The translations under genes were made by a program, and so were the position numbers. The notes beneath the pieces were generated by a model, which saw only the letters and a list, made by a program, of their open reading frames with translations, did no database searches and was not told the origin of the DNA. A stretch of 7,618 nucleotides of DNA, taken from positions 1 through 7,618 of the forward strand of contig JANWIQ010000069.1 in NCBI GenBank assembly GCA_025449795.1. Direction: 5' to 3'. The DNA comes from Minisyncoccota bacterium. Its GTDB lineage: Bacteria > Patescibacteriota > Microgenomatia > Levybacterales > UBA12049. Below, one piece after another: positions 1 through 5,841 of this stretch (position 1 is its first letter; each line of letters opens with the position of its first letter).

Positions 1-8
1 AACCTCGC

Positions 9-72
9 TGTCATGCTGAATTTATTTCAGCATCTTACCCCGAATAGATCCCGAAACAAGTTCGGGATGACA
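9..72. repeat. REPIN-like pair of inverted palindromic units
   Basis: Two 27-nt units face each other. Unit 1 (9-35) has a perfect 8-bp stem, ATGCTGAA at 13-20 with TTCAGCAT at 26-33, and a 5-nt loop. Unit 2 (46-72, inverted) has a perfect 8-bp stem, ATCCCGAA at 48-55 with TTCGGGAT at 61-68, and a 5-nt loop. The pair is bounded by TGTCAT (9-14) and ATGACA (67-72) as terminal inverted repeats. Unit 1 matches the unit at 6856-6882 at 24 of 27 positions; all three differences are loop transitions. Head-to-head hairpin units are the architecture of REPINs, which are moved by RAYT-type Y1 transposases; that link is inference, as no such gene is in the window. The element contains both candidate ATGs of the following gene. 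Confidence 0.85.
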
Positions 73-2442
73 ATATTATTGAAATATTGGTATATATTGG
101 TACTTATTGGTATTATTTGTAGTATTCTTACACCGCTAGTAAAAGCAGACCAAGCCATCTCTGTCACCGGCACTGTCCCTCCCCAGGCGTCTGACTTCCA
201 GCTTGCTGTTACTTCCGATACTGCAACAGCTGTTGCCCAAGGCCATACCATTACCTATACCATTACCTATGGATCCCATTTATACTATGCAGGTCCACTT
301 ACCGTTGAGGCACAATGGTACCCGGGGACTATTGCCGGATCTCCTGCTCCTTCTGTTGATGTTGCTGCATATGCGCCCGGGACAAGTACAAAAGCATACA
401 ACAACACCAGCGCGGTGATCGATGAAGTCAACCAGAAAATCGACTGGACCATATCGAGTTTTCCTGCCCAGACAACAGACCAAACAGTACGCTTTTCTCT
501 TACCACAACAGCCAACTACACAGGAACAAGCATTGTTACTTTTCCCCTCAACGTCCGTATTAGTACTTCTAATTTCACCACAAGCGACCAATCCAAATCC
601 CAAAGCTATTTGTATGACGCTTCTCAAATTACTCCTACCCCCACATCCATACCCCAACCCACTGCTACTCCAACGCCTGGCCCAACAGCTACGCCAGTTC
701 CAGGACTAACAAATACTCCTACCCCCACACCTGCTGCCAAACCACTACGTATTACCGCGCTGACGCTCAATAGTATTTCAGACACTACTATCAATCTTTT
801 TGTCCAAACATCTGCTCCCTCTACTATTGCTGTATGGTATGGTACAAGCCCAACAAATCTTACCAATTCCCTTGCCAAAAATGGCTTACATAGCTTGTAT
901 CAAGTACTCCTGGACAATCTTGCCGTAAATACCAAATATTACGTTACGGTCAAAGCAACCGATGCACAAGGCAATACTGCTACCTCTGATATTTTTGCTT
1001 TTAAAACTGCTACCTCAGGACAAGTTCCCGAAGTCGACCCGACAACAGTCACCTTCGTTGCGTCAAATATCGTACTTTATATTCCCAAACAAAATTCTAC
1101 CGAGCCAAATGCTCCAGCGCCTAAGCCGGTTATCACTGTCCCACAAGATGTTACGTATAATTTCCGCTTTCAAGTCAACAAGCCCCAAGCAATAAAAAGA
1201 GTCCAGGTAGTAATCCGGAATAAATTTGTCTTGGGCATTACCAGTACCGATGCCGCAGAACCAAATACAACGATTACCGACCTTATCGAGACCCAAAATG
1301 GCGTCTATGAAGGCCAACTCAAATCGCCCCCTTTACCTGGAGCATATGAAGAATTTGCCCGCGTCTCCGATATTTACGGCAATATTTCTGAGCAAAAATT
1401 AGCAGACGTAAATGTCTCGCAACCATTCAGAGTATTTAATTCCATTAACCAACAACCTATTGAAGCTTCCCAAGTGCTTTTCTACTACCAAAATTATCGA
1501 ACCCATGCATTTTTACCACTCCCGCCACAGTTATTTCCCATAAAAAACCCAAGCTATACCAATATTGATGGCCAAATTATTTTGCCGCTTCCTCAAGGCA
1601 CGTACAAAGCATCTATTACTGCCATAGGGTATGTCCCAAAAAGTGTTACTTTTACTATTGGGCCCAATCCTGGTGAAGAATATCCTGCAGTGCTTTTGTC
1701 TCCTGCTCCGTTTAACCTGTTAACCGTGGGAAAATACTACTTTACCATTGTCCAGGATATCCTTGCTACCACGAAAGCATATGTACAGGATGTTTCTTAC
1801 TCCACCAGATTTTTTGACCTCAATGCAGTGATTGCAACAGCCATTCTAGTCTTCTTAACGCTGTTATCATTTAGTAGCCGTATCCATATTCCCCTTCGCT
1901 ATCTTCTTCGTTATTTCCTTAACTTTTCCCGAATTACTGCAGTGCAGAGAAAATTAGGAGACAAAGTAAAAGGCCGTGTCTTTGATAAAGAATCCGGCGA
2001 GGTTGTTACAAATGCAAATGTGTACCTGCTGGACAACAGCAGCAACGATATCCTCGGCAGCACCATAAGCAACAAGCAAGGAGATTTTCTCTTCAACTTT
2101 TTGCCTAGCCAGGGCTATGACATCCAGGTAATGGCAAAAGGATTTGAGCCAATTATTTTTAGGGAATCTGAAATCCACGCGGTAGAACTCGGGGGATATT
2201 TATTAAGTATAACCAAACGAGAAAGTGCTCCAGGAATAGTAGAACGGTTTCACGTGTGGGGAGAAAAATTGTTGTCTGTACTTTTTGAAGTACTCATTGT
2301 CTCCTCTTTTGTTTTTGAGATTGCCATTGGGTATGCATTAGGATTTGAGAAAACAATCGTGTTTGTCGTATTTTCGATCATTAATGTATACTTGTGGGTA
2401 CTTCATTTGACCCACTTAAAAGCAGAGAAGAATGTGTTTTAG
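13..2442 (+). CDS. Exported multidomain surface protein: FN3-like and carboxypeptidase-regulatory-like domains, C-terminal membrane anchor
   Basis: This is probably a cell-surface structural or adhesive protein; no enzyme motif is visible. In 809-aa numbering, a hydrophobic signal segment spans about 20-40, with a plausible cleavage after VKA at 45. A beta-rich region resembling DUF11-type domains covers 47-200. A Thr/Pro linker (206-244) is followed by an FN3-like domain (245-333, ending YVTVKATDAQGN and FAFKT), an Ig-like region (about 345-470) and a carboxypeptidase-regulatory-like beta sandwich (472-562). A membrane helix lies at about 602-622, a second such sandwich at 650-735 (GRVFDKESG, then NKQGDFLF), and two further helices at about 752-800. 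The start is uncertain: the frame is open to base 1, ATG 13 gives 809 aa, and ATG 67 gives 791 aa with a far more typical short signal-peptide N-region. I favour 67. Both ATGs lie in the 9-72 repeat and neither has a Shine-Dalgarno sequence. The gene converges on the minus-strand block. Family assignment is by pattern only. Confidence 0.9.
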   Translation: MLNLFQHLTPNRSRNKFGMTILLKYWYILVLIGIICSILTPLVKADQAISVTGTVPPQASDFQLAVTSDTATAVAQGHTITYTITYGSHLYYAGPLTVEAQWYPGTIAGSPAPSVDVAAYAPGTSTKAYNNTSAVIDEVNQKIDWTISSFPAQTTDQTVRFSLTTTANYTGTSIVTFPLNVRISTSNFTTSDQSKSQSYLYDASQITPTPTSIPQPTATPTPGPTATPVPGLTNTPTPTPAAKPLRITALTLNSISDTTINLFVQTSAPSTIAVWYGTSPTNLTNSLAKNGLHSLYQVLLDNLAVNTKYYVTVKATDAQGNTATSDIFAFKTATSGQVPEVDPTTVTFVASNIVLYIPKQNSTEPNAPAPKPVITVPQDVTYNFRFQVNKPQAIKRVQVVIRNKFVLGITSTDAAEPNTTITDLIETQNGVYEGQLKSPPLPGAYEEFARVSDIYGNISEQKLADVNVSQPFRVFNSINQQPIEASQVLFYYQNYRTHAFLPLPPQLFPIKNPSYTNIDGQIILPLPQGTYKASITAIGYVPKSVTFTIGPNPGEEYPAVLLSPAPFNLLTVGKYYFTIVQDILATTKAYVQDVSYSTRFFDLNAVIATAILVFLTLLSFSSRIHIPLRYLLRYFLNFSRITAVQRKLGDKVKGRVFDKESGEVVTNANVYLLDNSSNDILGSTISNKQGDFLFNFLPSQGYDIQVMAKGFEPIIFRESEIHAVELGGYLLSITKRESAPGIVERFHVWGEKLLSVLFEVLIVSSFVFEIAIGYALGFEKTIVFVVFSIINVYLWVLHLTHLKAEKNVF

Positions 2443-2467
2443 AAGGGTAAAGGACAAACTAGAATTA

Positions 2468-2530
2468 GTTCTCGACAGGCTCGAACAATATTCTTCGAGC
2501 GAATTCGCCAAGGCAGATGAATCGAGAAGT
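2468..2530. repeat. Nested inverted-repeat element between convergent genes
   Basis: An outer perfect 7-bp inverted repeat (TTCTCGA 2469-2475 with TCGAGAA 2522-2528) encloses a 7-bp stem (GCTCGAA 2479-2485 with TTCGAGC 2494-2500, 8-nt loop) and the perfect palindrome GCGAATTCGC (2499-2508). The left end carries TCGACAGGCTC, identical to the reverse complement of part of the radA repeat at 5894-5913, which marks it as a dispersed family. It sits 26 bases past the surface-protein stop. No T-tract follows, so it is not a canonical intrinsic terminator, although it could slow both converging transcripts. Confidence 0.65.
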
Positions 2531-2545
2531 CTTAATACTGCACCC

Positions 2546-2570
2546 TTGACGGTTAACGCTTAACGGTCAA
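2546..2570. repeat. 25-bp interrupted palindrome overlapping the response-regulator stop
   Basis: TTGAC (2546-2550) pairs with GTCAA (2566-2570), and GTTAA (2552-2556) with TTAAC (2560-2564). A single G-G mismatch separates the two stems and the loop is 3 nt. The TGA stop of the response regulator (2569-2567) lies in one arm. No T-run follows on the minus strand, so a terminator role is possible but not shown; it may be another small dispersed repeat. Confidence 0.6.
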
Positions 2571-2917
2571 AGGTACTCTTTTACCTTCCCTGCGACTTCA
2601 TCCAACGATATATTGGACTTCACGAGCACCTCTTTCACATCTTTTCCAAATCCTGCAGCATCTACGACATTTGTCAGGACAATCATGGGAATTGATTTTT
2701 TGAGAATATGTTCCAGCTGGTAATAAAAGCTTATCCCATCCATATCGGGCATCAGTAGGTCGAGTAAAATGAAGTCTGTATGGTCTTTTTTGAGTACCTC
2801 AAGTGCTTCTTTGCCATTTTGTGCAACGAGCATGGTATAACCATCTTGAGAGAGCCTTTTGGTAAGGAGCTCTCGGTATTCTTTATTGTCTTCAACTACA
2901 AGAATTGATTTCATCAT
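2567..2917 (-). CDS. Single-domain (CheY-like) response regulator
   Basis: A 116-aa receiver domain with no output domain. It should take phosphate from the histidine kinase encoded just upstream and act through protein-protein contact in the cytoplasm. Canonical receiver residues are present: acidic pair E9-D10 (in LVVEDN), phospho-acceptor D53 (in ILLDLLMPDMDG), switch T82 (in MIVLTN) and conserved K100 (in LVKSN). The length is about that of a minimal receiver, so nothing seems missing. The start is ATGATG; the second ATG (2914) would give 115 aa. There is no clear Shine-Dalgarno sequence, because the upstream 72 bases are an octamer repeat array. Its output target is unknown. DNA binding is unlikely without an output domain. 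Confidence 0.95.
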   Translation of the reverse strand: MMKSILVVEDNKEYRELLTKRLSQDGYTMLVAQNGKEALEVLKKDHTDFILLDLLMPDMDGISFYYQLEHILKKSIPMIVLTNVVDAAGFGKDVKEVLVKSNISLDEVAGKVKEYL

Positions 2918-2920
2918 ATA

Positions 2921-3001
2921 GATATTAAGATATCAAGATACTAAGTGCAATAAGGAATTTTAATAAGTACTTAATATCCTCATATCTTTTCACTTAATAT
3001 C
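2921..3001. repeat. Inverted octamer array between kinase and regulator genes
   Basis: Three tandem octamers of consensus GATAYYAA start at 2921, 2929 and 2937. The right arm carries the inverse words: CTTAATATC at 2970-2978 and again at 2993-3001, with CATATC between them. GATATTAAG (2921-2929) and CTTAATATC (2970-2978) form a perfect 9-bp inverted repeat. The outermost word lies inside the kinase gene and encodes its last residues, DIK, before the TGA. This fills the whole 72-base gap, so any promoter or ribosome-binding site for the regulator would have to lie within repeat DNA. Confidence 0.7.
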
Positions 3002-4753
3002 TCTTTGCATGGGAATTGCAACGGTAATCGTAGTCCCCTTATTCACAACACTTTTGAGGGTAATATTCCCTTTCCAGTGTTCCACATATTTTTTCACCAC
3101 AAATAATCCAAGCCCAGTACCTTCATAACTATCAGGATCTACGTTACTTCCTCTTTTAAACTTCTCGAAAATAGTTTTTTGGTCTTTTTTGGGAATCCCA
3201 ATACCCGTATCTTCCACCGTAATTTGCAGTTCTTTTTGTGTTGCCGCAAGCCGTAGGAATATTTTTCCACCTTTTTTGTTGTACTTAATCGCATTGGTAA
3301 AGAGATTAACAAAAATCTCCTCCAATAAATTTTGGTCAATCTTCATCGGAATTGCTGCAGTGGGTTTGGCAAACTCCACCTGCACACGTTTCTCTTCAAT
3401 TCTCTCCCCTAGTGTGTCGATAACAGTCTCAGCAAGAGTTACAACATCAATCATATCCGGATGGTCTTTGATTTTATCCTGGTTAATGCGGCTCACGTCC
3501 AGAAGATTATTCACGATATGAATAAGGCGAATCACATTACTGTACATTTTGTCTAAATCCTCCTTTGTCTGGGGAGTAAACTTCCGCTTTCCCGATACCA
3601 TATCCTCTATACGCCATCGCATGGTACCAAGAGGCGTTCTGAGCTCATGTGCTGCCATGGATAAAAATTCATCTTTCGTCATTGCTTCTTCCAATTTTTT
3701 CTTGTCATCATGCAATTTTTCTACGGTTACCGAAAGCTCTTTGGTCATTATCTCTGCAACACTTTCTACGTAGCGATTGCGGACAAGGAGAATATACAAA
3801 AGAAAAGTAGAAAGAAAAGCAAAAATTGCCCCGAGCCATAGAATAACTGTTGGGGCATAGACATCACGTAAAGAAGGCGTCGTAGTATCGGTAAATACCA
3901 TGGTCCATCCATGGGAAACAACGGGAATCGTAACTATTTGACTGAGCTTTCCCGACGTCTGCCATGTGGAAGGTAGGTTAGTATAAAATAATCGTGCTGT
4001 AGTAAGGTTTTTAGTACTTGTCCCCTCATATACAGCAAATCGTATTCCCTGGAAATTATGTTGCAGGGCTACTTGGATAAGGTCTTGCATACGAAATGTG
4101 GCAGTAATATACCCAACAGCTGCTTTTTGCCTGTAAAATACAGTCCGCATAACAAATGCAGGTACTTTTACCTTGTCTATATAAAGCGTTGTCTTATTCG
4201 ACACAGTAATATTTCCTGTTGCAATAGCGTCTTGGATGCTTTTTGCCCGTACCGGATCTACCAGAGCATCTACTCCCTCCCCTGCAGGATTTGCTGGCTC
4301 AAGATAGGTACCCACTGCATACAAAGGCCTATTGCCAGGAGGGGTAATGGTAAAATTATTGCCTAATTCCTGCCGCATCTGAGCAACAAAATTTGCTTTA
4401 TCTGCTTGTTTTACGAGAAATCCGTACCCAAACGTCGCAACGGCAGGATAGTTTTTGGAAAGCTGGAGCGAGGATACATATGTATGCCATTTTTCAGGAG
4501 TAATAGTCGCGTTATTGCTATCTATAAGGCCTTTTCCGCTATATAATAATGCTTCATAAATATGTAGTCTTTCTGCAAGAGCCGCCTGGACATCTTTTGT
4601 CTCGGTGGAAAAGCTTGTCCATGCCTGGTAGGTAATCTCCTCCTGCACTTTGATGGAAATGAAAATGGAAATACTGCTTACGATGATAAAATTAAGAAGC
4701 AAAAGGAGAATTCCTCTTTTTCTGGGAAGGATAAAATGCTTTTGGGCAGGCAT
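2990..4753 (-). CDS. CHASE-domain transmembrane sensor histidine kinase
   Basis: A 587-aa membrane kinase that should sense an extracellular small ligand, autophosphorylate on His and pass phosphate to the adjacent receiver protein. TM1 spans about 14-34 and TM2 about 301-324. The extracytoplasmic region between them (about 80-245) fits a CHASE domain: YPAVATFGYGF at 102-112, and EPANPAGEGVDAL followed by a DAIATG segment at 152-180. A short linker helix leads to HisKA with phospho-acceptor H369 in AAHELRTPL, then HATPase_c with the N box (N483 and N487 in NLFTNAIKY), G1 box DTGIGI (515-520), F box (about 528-532) and G2 box GTGLGL (545-550). All catalytic boxes are intact. There is no separate HAMP domain. 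ATG 4753 is preceded by an AAGG only 2 nt away, too close for a good Shine-Dalgarno sequence. The ligand is unknown. Confidence 0.93.
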   Translation of the reverse strand: MPAQKHFILPRKRGILLLLLNFIIVSSISIFISIKVQEEITYQAWTSFSTETKDVQAALAERLHIYEALLYSGKGLIDSNNATITPEKWHTYVSSLQLSKNYPAVATFGYGFLVKQADKANFVAQMRQELGNNFTITPPGNRPLYAVGTYLEPANPAGEGVDALVDPVRAKSIQDAIATGNITVSNKTTLYIDKVKVPAFVMRTVFYRQKAAVGYITATFRMQDLIQVALQHNFQGIRFAVYEGTSTKNLTTARLFYTNLPSTWQTSGKLSQIVTIPVVSHGWTMVFTDTTTPSLRDVYAPTVILWLGAIFAFLSTFLLYILLVRNRYVESVAEIMTKELSVTVEKLHDDKKKLEEAMTKDEFLSMAAHELRTPLGTMRWRIEDMVSGKRKFTPQTKEDLDKMYSNVIRLIHIVNNLLDVSRINQDKIKDHPDMIDVVTLAETVIDTLGERIEEKRVQVEFAKPTAAIPMKIDQNLLEEIFVNLFTNAIKYNKKGGKIFLRLAATQKELQITVEDTGIGIPKKDQKTIFEKFKRGSNVDPDSYEGTGLGLFVVKKYVEHWKGNITLKSVVNKGTTITVAIPMQRDIK

Positions 4754-4755
4754 AA

Positions 4756-4773
4756 CCTTATTCTAACATAAGG
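4756..4773. other. Small hairpin just upstream of the kinase start
   Basis: CCTTAT (4756-4761) and ATAAGG (4768-4773) form a perfect 6-bp stem with a 6-nt loop, ending 2 nt before the kinase ATG on the minus strand. The only AAGG near the start is inside the stem, so folding could affect initiation. The structure is short and AT-rich and may be chance. Confidence 0.35.
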
Positions 4774-4808
4774 AATAAACAAATAATCCAATAAACGAAT
4801 AAACGAAT
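4774..4808. repeat. AATAAACG octamer tandem repeat
   Basis: AATAAACG occurs in tandem at 4790-4797 and 4798-4805, followed by a partial AAT. A near-copy, AATAAACA, is at 4774-4781, in register with the others (offset 16). This is the 8-nt-period repeat of the gap upstream of the kinase, comparable in form but not in sequence to the array at 2921-3001. Confidence 0.6.
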
Positions 4809-4819
4809 GTCTAATAAAG

Positions 4820-4901
4820 CGCAGGGAATAATTTTTCGCAGGGTATATTAGCGTGCCTTACTTGGTTTGCCCAGAGGCAAACATACCCGCCTAGACCCAA
4901 G
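4820..4901. other. Structured intergenic segment downstream of the PIN-TRAM gene
   Basis: A perfect 7-bp stem (GTTTGCC 4865-4871 with GGCAAAC 4876-4882, loop CAGA) is stacked on GGGTAT (4841-4846) pairing with ATACCC (4883-4888), with an 18-nt one-sided bulge. CTTGG (4861-4865) could alternatively pair with CCAAG (4897-4901). A direct repeat, CGCAGGG, is at 4820-4826 and 4837-4843. Neither strand has a T-run after the stem, so it is not a standard intrinsic terminator. It could be a transcript-end structure, a leader element for the kinase gene on the minus strand, or another repeat family. Confidence 0.45.
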
Positions 4902-4943
4902 AAAAAATTTGTTCCCAAGCGATATCTGGCAGTAAACCGAATC

Positions 4944-5711
4944 TTAGATCTTCTTTGCAAAGAGGATTCTTCCTGAGGAGGTTTGAATAACCCGTGAGAC
5001 AATGACATCCACTGGCTTCCCAATATCGCTACTTCCATACTCAACAACGAGCATTGTCCCATCTTCCAAATATCCTACTCCTTGTGTTGGGTCTTTTCCC
5101 ACATGCTGGAGCGTTATATGGAGACTCTCCCCAGGGACAGCAAGAATTTTTAACCGATTTGCAAGCTCGTGGACATTGATTGCCACGACCCCACTGATGG
5201 CAGATTTTTTCTCCAGATTATAATCACAGGTAATCACTCTCCCTTTATATTTCTTGGCCAAAAGAATTAATCTATCGTCTACTACTTCCTGCTTACGGGT
5301 TTCTGGTTCTTCATTTAAGAGCTGGAATTTAAGAAATTTTGTTTTGCGGATTTTTTCAAGCCGTGCAAGCCCCCGCTGTCCCCTTTCTCGTTTTACCATG
5401 TCCTGACTATCTGCAATATGCTTAAGCTCCCCGAGAATAAATTCAGGAAGTACCAGTGTCCCCTGTAATAACCCCAAATCCACCACATCAAAAATCCTGC
5501 TATCTATAATGGCAGAAGTATCCAGAAAAAGAGCATCTTTAATGTCTTCTTTCTTTTTCTGGATCCTCTTTTTCCCACCCCCAGACCGCCTAGGCAAGCG
5601 CTGGATAACAATTTTTGCCACCTCGTCGGCAAGGCTTACAATAAAATTTTTCGGGAGTGCTTCTTGTTTTGTTATTGCTTTTGCAATTATCTTTTCTTCA
5701 GATTTAGTCAT
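4944..5711 (-). CDS. PIN-TRAM domain protein (YacL-like putative RNase), soluble form
   Basis: A probable metal-dependent nuclease with an RNA-binding TRAM domain, of the family that includes Bacillus YacL. PIN acidic residues (numbered from the upstream TTG at 5717) are D66 in LFLDTSAIID, E97 in PEFILGELKH, D147/D148 in VVDDRL and D165 in ITCDYN. The TRAM domain covers about 185-257, with VGYLEDGTMLVVEYG and the terminal SSGRILFAKK, so the C-terminus is complete. The N-terminal membrane helices of YacL (usually about 360 aa overall) are absent; instead there is a basic stretch (RRSGGGKKRIQKKK, 43-56). I chose ATG 5711 (255 aa) over the TTG two codons upstream. It lies directly downstream of radA, separated by a heptamer array. 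The substrate is unknown; RNA cleavage is inferred from the family. Confidence 0.9.
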   Translation of the reverse strand: MTKSEEKIIAKAITKQEALPKNFIVSLADEVAKIVIQRLPRRSGGGKKRIQKKKEDIKDALFLDTSAIIDSRIFDVVDLGLLQGTLVLPEFILGELKHIADSQDMVKRERGQRGLARLEKIRKTKFLKFQLLNEEPETRKQEVVDDRLILLAKKYKGRVITCDYNLEKKSAISGVVAINVHELANRLKILAVPGESLHITLQHVGKDPTQGVGYLEDGTMLVVEYGSSDIGKPVDVIVSRVIQTSSGRILFAKKI

Positions 5712-5718
5712 AGTCAAT

Positions 5719-5841
5719 AATTTTTAATTTCCAGTTTTCAATTTTTATTGAATTTTCAAAGTAGTAATTTTCAAACGTTTTGTAAATTGGAAATTGAGCC
5801 TTGATTGAAAATGGTAAATTGTTATTTGAAAATTGATTATT
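5719..5841. repeat. Dyad-symmetric heptamer array between radA and the PIN-TRAM gene
   Basis: The left arm repeats 7-mers like AATTTTC/AATTTCC, starting at 5719, 5726, 5733, 5740, 5751 and 5766. The right arm repeats their inverse, like GGAAATT/GAAAATT, starting at 5782, 5789, 5814, 5821, 5828 and 5835. Between the arms lies the perfect palindrome AAACGTTT (5773-5780). Phase slips of 4 nt (5747-5750 and 5810-5813) interrupt the register. The last right-arm heptamer includes the radA TAA stop (5839-5837). The array fills the gap, leaving no obvious Shine-Dalgarno sequence for the downstream gene. Confidence 0.75.

Noticed and set aside
280..657. 125-aa minus-strand open frame
   Set aside because: Antisense to the surface-protein gene; the Cys/Arg-rich product is typical of shadow translation.
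628..744. Tandem DNA repeat in the Thr/Pro linker
   Set aside because: The repetition reflects Thr-Pro codons of a surface-protein linker; there is no regular DNA unit beyond the coding pattern.
2479..2500. Bidirectional terminator between convergent genes
   Set aside because: The 7-bp stem has an 8-nt loop and no adjacent T-tract on either side, and it belongs to a repeat also found in radA, so it is kept as a repeat.
3189..3521. 110-aa plus-strand open frame
   Set aside because: Antisense to the kinase HATPase region, whose N, G1 and F boxes are intact in the other strand.
4865..4882. Intrinsic terminator
   Set aside because: The stem is good, but no T-run follows it on either strand.
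4811..5062. 83-aa minus-strand open frame overlapping the PIN-TRAM 3' end
   Set aside because: It is in another frame from the clearly complete TRAM domain, has no family resemblance, and its second half is the structured intergenic segment.
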